NCBI RefSeq assembly: GCF_019279795.1
Contig: NC_056749.1
Coordinates: forward strand, 575,024,247-575,088,246
Direction: 5' to 3'
DNA length: 64,000 bases
From: Protopterus annectens
Taxonomy: Eukaryota > Chordata > Ceratodontiformes > Protopteridae
Shown here: positions 31,151-44,149 of the stretch, piece by piece
Layout of the letters: each line of letters opens with the position of its first letter
How positions within the stretch are numbered: position 1 is the first letter of the stretch
Notes under the pieces: generated by a model
The model's input: the letters and a program-made list of their open reading frames with translations, nothing else
The model's database searches: none
What the model was told of the DNA's origin: nothing
Made by a program: the position numbers and the translations under genes

Positions 31151-32330
31151 CTTTTTTTTCTTCTTGTTTTTTTTTTTTTTTTTTTTGTTCCCTTTGGACA
31201 TTTTAAGAATTTTTGCTATTCCTTGTGGCCGTTCAAAAATCTTCTTCCAATTAAAACTGATAACAAACGATTTGATTTTTACCGTTGCTGAACCCTTTTG
31301 TCGCTGCTATAAACCATGATTAACTCAATTTTCGGGTTGGAGCATATAAACCCTTTTTGGTTATTTCGGGGTGCATATTCCCATTGCTGAAATAAACGGT
31401 TCATTTCTTCAGATTTCTTCCCAGTCCTGACCCTTTTCCAAACTTCAATATTATTGAAAGTTTATCTTTTAACTGCATGTACGCAGCTTTTTAGCTTTTT
31501 CACCGGTTTAAAATCCTATTTCATTTCCCAAATTGAAACATTTACCTTTTGTTGCCTCAAATTCTGTCCTTTTCTACCTGTCTATTTCTCTGATCACTCT
31601 TCTTACAGTAGTGAAAACCCCCTCCCCACCTTCATAACATCTGATTTCCTCTTTTAGAATTTTTGCATTTGGTACACTGTGCAAACCTGCTTAAATTCTT
31701 CTTAATTTTACGGAATTTGGAGAAATTTACTCCCTTAGTTTTTGTTCGGTCTGTCATAAACTTGAAAGGGTTCCTTACCATTTCTCCTCAAAACTGGTCA
31801 TCGACTTGGTCCTGCAAATTTTTGGGGTCTGCCTTGAATAAAATTCCATTCTTTTTTTGCCAAAGGTGATTCTTGCCTCTGTATAGTTCAGAAGCTGTTA
31901 ATTTCAACCTGTATTATTCTTCGAAATCAGTTTTCATTTTCCCCATCCGCAATTACTTTACTTTTCGTTTGGCTCTCAAAATCTTCTCTTATTTTTAGGG
32001 GTTGGAATTCTTCTCGGTTATTCACACATGAAAATAGTGCCTGTTGCTCCGGTTTTTTTCAGGGTCCGGCAATTGCTTATTTTTTGTTAACCATTTCCTT
32101 TTTGTCTACCTTCTTTTGGAGTCCATTCCCTCTTTTAAACTGTCGGGTTTTCTACCCCTTTTCCCCTTACTATGCCCATTTTCCTAGGTTTTGGACTTTT
32201 TTTTCTCTTTTACTAAAATTTTGCTGTTTTGATACGAGGGCCAGATTTCATTATTGTCCTTTTGGACTAAAAATGTATCTTTGCACTCGAGTCACCAGTT
32301 TTTGTTTTGAAGCTGTTCTCTATATTTTTA
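30900..32330. other. Low-quality or scrambled stretch replacing ERV copy 2 gag/pro
   Basis: A C-run (about 30986-31062) is followed by T-rich homopolymer to about 31187. On one edge sits a displaced 60-bp piece of RT (WRMVQDLQAVNAAVV, minus strand, about 30985-30925) directly beside protease sequence. The rest is loosely gag-like with many indels. It is best read as consensus or assembly error rather than biology. Confidence 0.65.
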
Positions 32331-32952
32331 TTAGCTTCCTCTAACCACTTCTGAGCCTGGGGAAATCCTATTCTCTTTGATCTTTAACCTTATTTCCGCA
32401 TCCTTACGTAAACTTTTTACCAAATTTTGACATTCTAATTTGTTTAGATTTCCACTAAACTCATAATCTTTTTTCCATTTTTTTAGAAATTTTAAATTAT
32501 TTGGATGTAGGTTGAACATATATTGTTCATCCTAGGTTCTTTTGTTTGAGCGGTCGCTGCAACTACAGCAACTACTCCCTGTTCCCATTTTTCTAATCTG
32601 AGAGAAAAATTAGTTTCCTTTTCCTGAGATCTCTACCGTTCTTTTGTAAAATTAAACCAAAAGACGATTCCCTTATGACTAGTCCCTTTGCTCTTTTAAA
32701 AAGAGAACAATACAAAAAAAAAGAAAGAAAAAAAATGTTACGCTTACCTTTCTGCGGTTCTTCCGCCCCATTCGTCACCGTCCCATGGATCGAATCTAAG
32801 AGTGACTGGCCTCTACTTACAACTTCTTGGTCGGAGGTCTTTCCGTTCAAGGGAGCCCGAGATTCGTTCTCCCCTTCCTGTACAGGTTTTTCAGTCCCTC
32901 TTATGCGATTCGTACCGTGAAGAGGTGGCCCCATGGTCTTGGGCGCCAGAAA
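32331..32952 (-). pseudogene. gag: ERV copy 2 gag start, leader and primer site
   Basis: On the minus strand after the LTR comes TGGCGCCCAAGACCATGGGG (primer site), a leader similar to that of copy 1, then a gag start with CSCSDRSNK-like cysteines and FNLHPNNLKFLKKWKKDYEFSGNLN, colinear with copy 1 residues 28-58. Indels break the frame. Confidence 0.75.
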
Positions 32953-33381
32953 TGTCAAAATATTTTAATACTCTTTTAACATATACTGGAAGAATCACGC
33001 AGATAAAAATAAGCAAAAAGGTTGATTTAGCATGCATGGAGACATGCTACAAAGTACATGGTATGTCAGCAGTCTAATTTCTGTACACTTCACATGGGTT
33101 TTTATAGCCTTCTCTGCACGTACACAGTAACTGGTTACCAGACAAGGAATTTCAGTCAAGGCTATAAATTCACATACTGGAGCCTTAGATGGTCAGAGGT
33201 CGGGCACAAGATAAGCTTGTGCCTGGACCAAGGTAACATCTGTGCATTCCTCTTTGGTCAGCAAATTATTTATAAGAAAAACAACTTATTTTAACTTGCT
33301 TCTTTGCACGCAATGCAATTTCACATTTTAACCCTTACTATACATGATACAAAGATGTTGAATACAAAGATTCTTACTACA
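32953..33381 (-). repeat. 5' LTR of ERV copy 2
   Basis: 429 bp, same ends as the other LTRs. Its polyadenylation signal is mutated (AATCAA on the minus strand), unlike the 3' LTR. Confidence 0.9.
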
Positions 33382-33449
33382 CAAACAGTGTAGGTTCACT
33401 GACAGGATGCAGCTTGGAAGTGGATGACATTATGGTAAGAAGGTAGGTG

Positions 33450-33965
33450 GACATCGACATTGGATTTCTAACCAAGAAAATTCAGGGTCTGCAGCACATC
33501 ATACATTGACAGACTGAAGTCACTGTCATTGTATTCAGTAGCATACAGACTAACAGGAAACTTGTGCCTGAACTACAGAGCAATCTTGGATCCAAACATA
33601 ATGGAAATGCTGCACATATGCAAGTCAAATGGGACAAGGGTCACTTAACCTGACCTTAGACATTAATACGGACAGATATGTCTCTCAGAGGTTGCCACTC
33701 CTATGGAATAAGCTACCTGTTCACATCAAACAAAGCCCCTCTATGACTCTAAGCATAGCTTAGATGACTGCATGAGAAACTAAATTCCTGCCAGAGATTT
33801 CACCGATGACCCTTTAAGTATGGGCAGTTGTTGCTAAGATTTCAAGTTTAAGTAAGATCCTTTTGTATTGGCTTTCTCTAGTATTATATTGTGCACACAC
33901 AGCTAGGCTTACAAAGACCTTCAGGTCAATAGCCCAGAAACCACATATGAACTTAGGAACTATAC
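33450..33965 (+). mobile_element. Old CR1 3' fragment
   Basis: Decayed C-terminal ORF2 sequence in plus orientation: KIQGLQHIIH, LTGNLCLNYRAILDPNIMEMLHICKSNGT and EWNKLPVHIKQSPSMTL match the same blocks in the CR1 at 781-1374. It ends with a CR1-like AGCTAGGCTTACAAAG...CATATGAACTTAGGAAC tail. Confidence 0.7.
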
Positions 33966-34734
33966 AGTTTTAAATCAGCCACAAGAAGAAGATAAGTCTT
34001 TACAACCACCAAATGTATGCACAAGTACCAGAATGAAAGATTTACCCACACCGAGCATTAAGTTACTTTTCCTGTTATGTACAAACACCAACATGAGATG
34101 TTCACCAAAGCAAAGCCCTTATGTGCAGTTAGAAAATTGTTGCACATTACCTGTTGAGTAAACATTCATTATATTCCGGGTACATACAGGCGTAATACAA
34201 GATTGAGCCACTTTATTCGTACATACAATCCCATTTTTATTATATTCAGTCCAGAAATCAGACAAATGAAAGAAGAATAAAAAGCAGACTCTTCTAAAAT
34301 CACTAACTGAATTCATTTTTTGGATGCAGTTTTTACCATAATATTCACAATGGATAGAAGCCAATTTACTAAAGTAGTCTGATATTGAAAATATATTACT
34401 AGCCCTGTTCTGGTAGCTAAAAAATTTGACCAGCCCTGTTGTGGCAGTTTAAGTAACTAATGATATGGCAGGATCGATTCTACAAATCCCTTTTCAAATT
34501 TAGTGGCAAGATGGTTCAGTCTCAGACACACTGATTATGCTCATCATTGGTGTAAAACAAGGATACTTGTCTCATGACCATGCATACATGCATTATATGC
34601 TCTTTGATTCACCTTAATGATTGTATTAAATTATATTACTTATATAATACAGCACCACTTGTTAGAGTGCATTTCAAATTTGTAGTTTTGAACATTTGTC
34701 TAGTAAGCAATGAAACAACAGATATTAATAATGA

Positions 34735-35150
34735 AACACACAGACAGTAATCTAGCCTTTGCCCATCACATGTCTACACTAGTGAGGAAATCATTCTATG
34801 TTTTGCAGCGTACAAACAAAGGCAAGGGATCTAGGTCCAAGAAAGTCAGTCTTCCACTGTATTTGGCATGCATCAGACCTGTTGAGTGCAATGCCTCCTT
34901 TTACTACGTAACTAACCAGACTAACCAAGAGACTACTGCTTCTCTGGAACAGGCTCCCCACCCATGTGAAGCAGAAATTCACCCTGGATTTCTCCCCCAA
35001 ATCTGTGACAGACAGGCAGACAGTAATGTCCAAACTAACAGACAATGCCACACAAGTTCTAGGAACTCCCTTGACACATCCTCTCCTAATTAATGCCCAT
35101 GACAGATTTACACTAACTGCTGGACAAAGTACAATTAACTATAGTACAAA
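34735..35150 (+). mobile_element. Old CR1 fragment with internal deletion
   Basis: DSNLAFAHHMSTLVRKSFYVLQ and SLPLYLACIRPVECNASFYYV match CR1 ORF2; it then jumps to LWNRLPTHVKQ-type sequence, missing the 80 or so residues between. Diverged and non-coding. Confidence 0.6.
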
Positions 35151-35159
35151 GTATAATTG

Positions 35160-38100
35160 AGAGTCACCTCTATAAGAAACAGTGCCGGCCCTTGCCTTTC
35201 TAAAAGCTCTTTTCCTTCCTTTCCTGGATGATATACAACCTACACACACACATACATATTACTAAGACAAGTCCGCCCAGGGCCAAACGGGCAATGAAGA
35301 TGCCAATTAAGTGTCACTAATGCATGTCAGTTCATACAACACAGCACACCACAAACTGCTAAAACTCTGTCTCATTAGTAACATAACTCATCCTGTAGTA
35401 ATTAGTCTTAACCTGCATACATTATGACAAATCCAAACGAAGTTACAAACAAAAACATTCCCTACCCTGTACCCTACAAATATGAACTTCCTAAAGTACA
35501 TGCAAATGTTGCCCCAATAGTATGCACAACTCAACCTGCAGTACCACAAGAAATGCAAATGACGAATTGCAAGTTTTCTTACAGTGATACCTAGGAGTAT
35601 CAACAACCACTGCAATCAAAATGTTTGCATGATGAATTATCTATTTGGTATTAGTTTGAACAAATATCAGTATCCATTTACATGCTTTGGAAGGTATATA
35701 TCTGCCTTCAACAACAACAACAAAAAAAAAACATTAAAGATGCCACAATTCTAACTCACTACTATGGAAGAAAAAAACAAGTAACCCCCTTTTACTATAG
35801 CAACAGGCACTCGTAACTGGAATACTGCAGTCAGTCAAAACAGCAAGCTTGCCAATATGCAGTAAACACATTTACATTTGTACAGTATCTTTCAGCAGGT
35901 TTACACTATAAACTAAAGAGTTCCAACTTTGAATGCATTCCTTCAATCTTTTTAATCTTATATTTCATTTCACCAGTAGTCATTCCGCAGAAAAAAGCAG
36001 CAGTACAAGAATGAAAGAAATGGAACGTTACATTCCGCACTGAAAGAATAATAGGTTTGTGCGAAAACGTATATATGTGAGTGACCCTGAACTTGGACCA
36101 TACTGTCTCTATTAACGGTTCACAATTAATCAACTTACCTAGCTTCATTGGTGTAAGAATTCTAAGGGAGTTTGGTACATGGCTATGGTGGTCGGAACAA
36201 GACTGTCTATGTACAGTATTACTATAATGGTCAATCTTGGTCTGAAACGCAGCTGATGTTAATGCCTCAGTCACACAAAGTATATTTTTAAAACTGCCAC
36301 CCCTGTACTTCTGTCCTTTCTAAATAGTTTGCATTCAAGAAGTAAGCCGTCCGTGTTCTGCTTCCAGTAACTGACAAACTTACTATCAAGAAAATTCATT
36401 ATTGACCGGATTCCATTTAGGGCAAGAAAGCACGATTGTTTTTTTAAATATTGCCCCACAAGTAAATGTCATTATTTTCTAACAGTCTGCCAGACATTCA
36501 CCGTAAAATGACAAGTTTATTAAGTTTGCACGAGGAGTCATTTAACATAATGTAACGGCTGTATTAATATATTACCAATGAAGAGATGAGTAATTTTGAT
36601 TTGTACACCTTTATTATAGATGGGAGATGAGGGATAAAGATGAAATATGGCATCGCAATAACCCTACTGAGAATGCATTTTCAAATAGAAGAACGTAAAC
36701 AAGCACTGTTAGCACAGAGGATTGAGCTGCTTCCTGTAGTCTGCGATTTGATTCCCTTTGCCCCTTCTATTTAGCTAGTCTCATCGGTGGCCTCAAGTGC
36801 AGAATGCTTTTTAACTACCAATAAATGAGATGGTTACAGTTTCGTAATGCATAGTATGTGAAGTGAACATAAATGTGTCCGCTGACCTAGTATCTGAAAT
36901 CATTCACCTGTCATTCAGTCCGTTTATTATTACAAAGTGGATTATTTTCTTTTTTGATGCACTACGGTAAACTGTTAGACTAGATTACTTAACTTCACAC
37001 ATGCTCGTCAATGGTTATTGAATGTGAATGTCTGCTTTGAGGGATGCACATCCAATGTTTCCCTGTCAGCAGTACAGAATCCACACTACTGTACTTATGC
37101 AAAATGTATTGCTAGGCAAGTCTCTCGTAAACTGCAGCTTTCATCTCTACAGTGTTTGTACTCTAGCAATCATAATTAATTAATTAATTCATTGTGCCAA
37201 AAAGGCAACCCACATCAAAGTACCACTTGCCCAAACAAAGGGTTCCAAAATATAAAAACAGAAGGCAGGTTTTTTGACTTTATTTTTTTTTTTTTGGAAG
37301 TGTAAGAATTAACCCTGAAGCAGTTACTGATAAAACCCATGTGATGAGACACTTTTCTCCTTGTTACGATAATACATAAGTACCCATACCTCTCAACTTC
37401 TTACAGCAATAAACTTTGACAAAGCAACATATTTAAATTTAAGCATTTTTGTAATGTCACTGCAACAAACTTAGTCCAGTAATTGTTCGAGATATGAAGG
37501 CACTTACTGAACGGAGTTATATACACAAATGCGTGTCAGCATTGGACGGACTACAGATCATTAGGCTTGAACATTAATTTCCCTAAAAATCACCAATAGT
37601 AGGTAAAAGGACCAGAAAAACAAGGCAAAATCATGGACATTATGGCAAAACAGATGCAATTGTATGGAAAATCAATTCAATGCAATAAGACGAACGGGAC
37701 AAACTTAACAAGCAGAGAAACGGCTCAAAATTGTACTGCTGTAGAAAATAATAAAAAACAAATTAACACATAAACAGAGGAAATATGAGAAAAATAAAAA
37801 AATTGACCAGCGAAAATTGATTTACCTATGCTATGAAGATTACAAGTAAGATGCCACAAGGAAGTAAATGCAGGAAAGCGGGAAGTCGAACAGCAGTGAT
37901 GTGGGAGCACAAAGTCTAAGCACAGTTGTGATTAGGATCCAAAACACCATTGGAACCAAAGATATACAGGATGTCTCGAGGCTATCTGATACTGTGGGTG
38001 GGATTTGGAATGACGTGATCAAATGGGTGTTCTTTTGTTTTGATTGAGTGGACCCGAATTTTAAACTCTGGGATTGTCCCTTTAAGATTTAAGCTATCAC

Positions 38101-39094
38101 TTACTTTATTACTTCACCTTCTTAAATACTTGAGACTGACATGTCCAAAGTATGTTGGTATGCAGTGTCTGCCTACATACTCTTTTATTCCACTTGTTTT
38201 TCAGAAATAGTGTTGCACTGTCCCTGCATTTATCTTTGTACATACAAACCACATCACTATATTTTCCTTTCCCTTTTGTTGTGTGCAGAAACTACTGTGG
38301 CCATTGGTGAATGTTTCAATGTCACTTTTCACAAAGAAGGTATTTTTAAAGCAAGGATATCAAGGTCAGTTTTTTCTGAATCAGATAATAGATACCACTG
38401 CAAGGACTGACTTCTGAAATAGTGACCTGCACGGACAAAATGCAGTACTTAATCAAGTTGCCAGCCTCCAGTGCAATTGGTGTTATGGCTATAATATACT
38501 GGTGTCTTTCATAATGCCTTCAAAATTGCCCACTATTAGTAAGCAGTTTTGCAGTGTAGTAACAACCCTACATGCCCATACACCTTTATCCATTAATATG
38601 CAGCTAGTCCTGTTTATCCAACAACCCTGTGAATTCATTTTCATCAGACTTAAGGTGTGGAAACTACAACCACTGCTTCTAGGTGGTTTTTCAGGTTTCA
38701 CATGATGCTTGCTTAGAGCTTCTCTCACTTGTTTTGTCACTACAAATATGTTACAATGCCAGCTTTGATAACACGGTAACCTTTTTAATCTTTCTAGTCC
38801 CGCAGTGCTGACTAGCAGTATGTAACACAAACACAGAGAACTATTCCAGCACCAAACCACTTCAGCAGCATTTGCCTTGGAGAATGTAAAAGTATGTATA
38901 CAAAATTTCTATGTCGCCGTACAATATGGAAATACTGCGAGAATGAAGAACATTCAATACCTGTGACCAGCTGTCTACTTTCTCCCATGTAATAAAAATT
39001 TCCATGATTCTTGGGCTGTTTAGTTTGCTTTACTTTACTGGCTGTCTGTAGAGGTTTGCTGTCTATTTCTTTGCAAGCATTTCTAGTTGGTGTA
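35160..39094. other. About 3.9 kb without a recognised gene
   Basis: AT-rich, with an A-run near 35720 and a T-run near 37284. No transposon motif, RNA gene or credible coding exon seen on either strand. ORFs here are under 125 codons and lack motifs. Confidence 0.5.
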
Positions 39095-39205
39095 GGCTGC
39101 AATAATTAATTTAGTTAGTTATTTTTCCATTTATTTACTGGGTTAGTCTGACTGGATACAAGGTGACTATCTTCAGCGGAGTCCTGGGTGGAAAATCTCC
39201 AAATG
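39095..39205 (-). mobile_element. L2-type LINE 3' tail fragment
   Basis: On the minus strand CACCCAGGACTCCGCTGAAG...CAGACTAACCCAGTAAATAAATGG resembles the 3' end of the L2-type LINE at 50085-50190 (CCGGGCCTCTACTGAAAAC...AGACTAGCCCGGTCAACAAATG). Confidence 0.6.
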
Positions 39206-39849
39206 GTGCCATCTCAGTAGTCTGACTTTGTACTGTGGTCACTTAAGTGCTGCCTTCCTTCGACTGTCATGTCTTTTCTACAAGATTTTGTAGGTATTGA
39301 ATTGCTATGTTTATCTGCCTTTCCCCAAACAACTTGGCCTTGTCAACAATCTCAATCCAAGTAGTATTTCATTCCACCTACACACATAACCCAGCAATGG
39401 TCAACTGGTAGTGTACTCAGTCACACCATCTGGTAATGTAACTGCAACAGTATATCACACCAGTCTAGTCCAGACAACCACAGAAATATGAACTCTAATC
39501 CTGTAACAAGTCATCGGATGCTTCAGACTGTCATGCAAGATTTACTCCATACTGTTCTTTATCGATGACTTTCACTAAAACGTTTTCCCTTCACCTGTAA
39601 CTCCAGCCACTGTTCTACCACTACAGTAATGGCTTTAATAATGATTACTCTAGTCTGTATCATACCATCATTTGGTTAACTCATACCACCAGCCAGGTGT
39701 TTTGTCAGCTTACATGGTGATGTCTCACTATTACCACAATGCCAGTGTCCCTTTACATCATCTGTGCACTAACTGTCATCTGAGCATATGCATTTGTCCC
39801 ACCATCTATAAGACCATACACAACACGTCACTACATATTACATCGTCCA
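39206..39849. other. No gene recognised
   Basis: Nothing identified on either strand. Confidence 0.4.
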
Positions 39850-40080
39850 ATTCAAGTGCAACTTGGACAATTAGATGGGAAACTGGAAATTCATCCCTGG
39901 TTTGGCACCTATTTCTCTAATGCAAACAGGTAACTTGTAAATGGTTCATCTCCCAGGGCCATGCTTATCAAGGATATCAGAACTTGTCAAAGATTTAAGA
40001 TGCATAGCTAGCCTTAAAAAGGCACTTGTGATCATTAGCCTAGTAAACACCTATGAGCCTATAAACCTATTTACACCAGC
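39850..40080 (+). mobile_element. Old CR1 3' tail fragment
   Basis: ACTTGGACAATTAGATGGGA and the following bases resemble the end of CR1 ORF2 (the DEWMGDHRFTPG block), and the segment closes with TTAGCCTAGTAAACACCTATGAGCCTATAAACC, a degenerate octamer-type CR1 tail. Confidence 0.5.
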
Positions 40081-42969
40081 ACCACCAATCTGTCATTACA
40101 ACTGAAAGAATATTCTTCCAAATGTTTTGAACTGACTCAAGTTATCTCAGCATAATATTTCTAGCTGGAGAATGTACTACTGCAAAGATATGTATACAGT
40201 CTTGCACAAGGCAGATCTGAATTATCTTGTGCAATGTCCATGTCATCTATCGGACATTATCACACAGTTTGTCTAGATGAACCATCTGTCTGGGCAATAG
40301 GCTATTCTTTATACTAAAAAAGTCTTACCTTAATCAAAATCAGTGTATTACTCTGTCTTACCAAGGTGAATTTATATGAGTATTTGAGGTACAGCACTCC
40401 CAATCTCTTCTGAACTTGCAAAATACATCAGCCGTGACTCATTTGTCGTGTTCATACATTATGCAGCCGGCATTATCCACATCACATGGCTTAACATGTA
40501 AGATTAAAAGCTGCTGGTTATTGGCTAAAACCTTTCAATACAGGAGAAGATTATTGCATTCCTTACAAATATTCACCAATGCTTAACCACCAATTATACA
40601 CCTTCTGCACTGTATATACCAGTAGTCAAGACAGTACTTAAATGAGGTATGCACACGCTGGCTTTTGGTTACAATATGCAAATGCAGAAATGATTGCACT
40701 ATTGTGACAAGCCTCTGTACCACTTCACGGTAGCCAGCCTCCAAGAGGTCCCCTCACACCACAACACTACCTGCAGCTGCAGCCACATCCACTCATCTCA
40801 CTGCTATCATAACACTCCTACAGCTGCACAGCCTTCCACAAACATGTATCCACTTGCCGTTTATGCAGTATGTACATCTCAATTCTGTCCTCAAAGACCA
40901 GTCCCTAAAACAGCAGCTGTATAAAAAGAAATAATTAACAAATGCTGCAACACTGGTGCATCATTCCCTTGAGCTCAGGCTGGAATGTTGACACACAACT
41001 AACAATACCAGTCTTACTACACATTCAGATTCTCTATTGAGCACCAGCCAATTTTCAGACTACTCTTAGCCATGACACTTCCTTGATTTCGATCATTTGA
41101 CTTTAATGCCTATATACTTACCTCGTTGTATACGAATGTCATTGTCTATAATCAGAGATCCGCTAAGCATTCCTATTTACAAGCAGGGGTTGTGGTGAAA
41201 AACACTTGACAGTGTGATCCTAGACACATTACTACTTGTGATAAGGCTGCTAGCATTCTCTTCCACACTACTCAATTATAATCCTATTCCAACAAGCTCC
41301 TCACCAACCATCCTTTCATCCAGTCAGACACTACCATACATAATTATGATCAAAATGTATGAACAAACAGTAACACTACTTATGCACAATAAACATTACT
41401 TGTCAGTAAACACATACCAAACACAGCATCTAACAGAAGGATGCCAACTTGCATGCTCAACTCCTTTCAGACAAATTACACACAGAAAAATATTTAAATT
41501 AGGTTTACATGTGATCTACTTGCATGAAGAGGTATTTCCAACTTTTATAAATGACATATAATTACAGTAACCCCTAACACAAGTGTGTCACACATGACTA
41601 AACTAAAATGGACATTTGTCATGTGTAATCACCCTGATGCCTAAGAATGTTAACCAAGTTTCTGGACATAACTTTATACTCAGCAGCAGTCATTGCATAG
41701 ATTCTCCAAATAATGATCCCCTCAGTAAAAGAAAACCTACAGGTATATATTACCAATACAACTGTAGACAAATACTGAAAAATCAGCTCATATAGGGACA
41801 TAGTAATGTATGTTTCACTAATTGTTCGTCTGCTCTTTCGGCACTTGCGATACTTGACACGCAAGACTCATTCTGGCACTTATGGCAAAATGCATGTAAT
41901 TATTTTGTGACTGTCACTTGCCAAGGGCACCTGTGTAAAGTAAGCCAAACATACTATTCTTACTCGTATTACAACAAAAAAAATAAGCCTTTGCATGTAG
42001 CTGCCTGTAACAATGGCCACCCAGTTCAAAACATAGGATTGATACAATTATGCATTTCACTGCTTACTCTTTTATTCATATTACAAATATCTGTAACAAT
42101 TGTCCCTGTCGAAAACCAATGTATAACTATTGAACAATGGTAACTGACATATCACAATGAAGCATAATACATAAGCAGGTTAAAATTAACATGACAGTAA
42201 ATAACACAGACTCAATAGCCCTAGGCCACCTACAAATCAGCAAGACCAGGGATGGTGAAATTGGATGACAGCATCAAGTACACCATTTCAAAAGTACTTT
42301 TTGAAGAAGGCAAAGAACACATAGGCCTATAAAAAAATAAGACCTGTGGTAGAACCACTTAAGAGTCTAAATGCAGCCCAGTAAGGGTGTAGTACCATGG
42401 ACTGACAAGAGCTTCATTGAACCTCCTCCCTACGATGGGCATGGGAAGTAGCCACAGATCTACACCAGTGCTTTATGCCATCACCTGTTTAAGTGCACTG
42501 ACCATACCATAACTGATGGGAACACAAAAAGTGCAAGGATGAGCAAGCCTGCTGTGCAGACGAGTGTCATTTACACTGTTTACCGTAAGATGAAGAAATA
42601 GTGTCTTCCTAGCAACAGCCAGCATGTCCTAAACTGGCAATGCTCCCTCCTCAGCTTTACTGTGTACATACTTTGTGAAGTTCTACAAAACACACTCCAA
42701 ACTAGATTTTGATTCCTCAACTATGGACAACAAGAAGTTGTTCTTTACTTTCACCCCTTACCAGTATTGAATGGCACACTATTGCGCTCAACTAACCGAT
42801 ATTGATACCACATACACTGAGGACAGTGGATGTAGCTAATCTTGTGAGCTGACAGGTCACATGAAAACCTCAATCCCCTGTTGCCATGACATGTATCACA
42901 TGACATCCATACATGTCCCCTTAGTTGCATCTCTAAAGAGCAGATCCAAAATCCCCTCTCTAAGGAAAA
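40081..42969. other. About 2.9 kb without a recognised gene
   Basis: Contains one copy (40700-40745) of a unit that is tandemly repeated at 58025-58250: TTGTGACAAGCCTCTGTACCAC. Otherwise nothing recognised. Confidence 0.45.
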
Positions 42970-43840
42970 ATACACAGCAATGGTGGGACCAGACAACACA
43001 CCCAGTTGAGTCAGATATTGGCTCCAACCAGAATTACTAACTTTGGCTAGTGATAGTGCAAGCACTGGCTTCATCACAGCTGACTGGAAGATGGTCTTTG
43101 TTGTTTTTTCACCAAAGTTGTTGGTTCCACTCGCCCCAGGGACTGTATCCATTTTTGCCAGATAAGCATTATTTGCAAGCCTATGGAGCAACTCCAACCC
43201 TGCTGTGTACATCCTATGTAAATTTTTGCAGGCCTTTTGACATTAGGCACCACCCTGGCATCATTGACAAACTCACCCAGCCAGGTAAGCCTGCAATAGT
43301 GTGGTAGGTCACAAACTGTCTCACTGCTAGAACACCTACAGTTCAACTAGGGTAATCCACCTTCACCAGAAGACCACTAATCAGTGGTGTTCCACAGGGA
43401 GCATGCATGTGACCTCTTCTGCTTGGTGCTATTTCCCATAAAGTAAAAGCCAAATAGTGAAGTCTGGGGCTGACCAAGTTGGTAGAAGACAACCTCTTTG
43501 AATCAAGGTCTTCATCTGTCCGATATGTATTGGATCAGATCACTGTCACTTCTGTTTCATACTGACAAGTCATACAGGAGCTCTGCTTTGTCTCCAAGTC
43601 AGAAGGCACCTTGTCTTTGCACTGTAAACACTTTCCCTTGGTATGTGACAGTACTATAACCTGCCAGATGGACTTGGATGTCCAACAGAGAGTACACAAC
43701 CTGGGCACCAGAATTCAGAATAATGTCTGAGCACCTCACTGGACTGCTTTGCATGCAATGCGTACAATTGGATGGGTAATGGTAATTTCACCTTGGGGTG
43801 ATCCACAAATATCTCCTGGACAGGGACAATAGGTTATGAC
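42970..43840 (+). mobile_element. Old CR1 ORF2 relic (RT region)
   Basis: Scattered but ordered CR1 RT blocks in plus orientation: AMVGPDNTPS, STGFITADWKMV, PFDIRHHPGIIDKLT, ISGVPQGA, LTKLVEDN and VHNLGTRIQNN, then a WVMVISPWGDPQIS stretch equivalent to the ORF2 C-terminus. Stops and indels throughout. This is one of the oldest CR1 copies in the window. Confidence 0.65.
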
Positions 43841-44149
43841 TGGGAAAACAAGAGTAACACTTAACTATGCTTGTGAGGCCATTATGGACATTACATCAGA
43901 TCATAGAAATTCATTGCACTACACTGGTAATGAACCCTACTATCACTGTTTAATAGCTACACACAACTCATACACATTTGACCACGGAGAATATGCACTC
44001 AAAATACAGACAAATATGTATGAGTTAACTCAAATGAGTAAAACAGATACAGGGTAGGAAAAATTACGATTCAAATGGTACTTACCCAGTTCGTGGTTAC
44101 AGTTTCACTGTATTACCCAGGATTTTCCTTACTTTTCCCGAGACTAGAA

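Larger units (their letters stand above)
25147..33381 (-). mobile_element. Endogenous retrovirus copy 2 (same family, opposite orientation)
   Basis: On the minus strand: 5' LTR (33381-32953), primer site, gag start (32590-32331), damaged sequence (about 32330-30900), protease end, 2H-like domain, RT, RNase H, integrase, env and 3' LTR (25570-25147). All genes are interrupted. The LTRs differ at roughly 15-17 positions plus two small indels by eye (about 4 percent), so it is older than copy 1. Flanks CGAAA and CAAAC do not form a clean duplication. Confidence 0.9.

Noticed and set aside
30953..31201. Open frame of poly-Lys and poly-Gly (and poly-Pro/Phe on the other strand)
   Set aside because: It is homopolymer sequence, most likely an assembly or consensus artefact.
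25142..33386. Target duplication for ERV copy 2
   Set aside because: The five flanking bases are CGAAA and CAAAC, with two mismatches, so a duplication cannot be claimed.
42751..43346. Minus-strand open frames of 90-153 codons
   Set aside because: They are antisense to decayed CR1 RT sequence on the plus strand and show no motif of their own.
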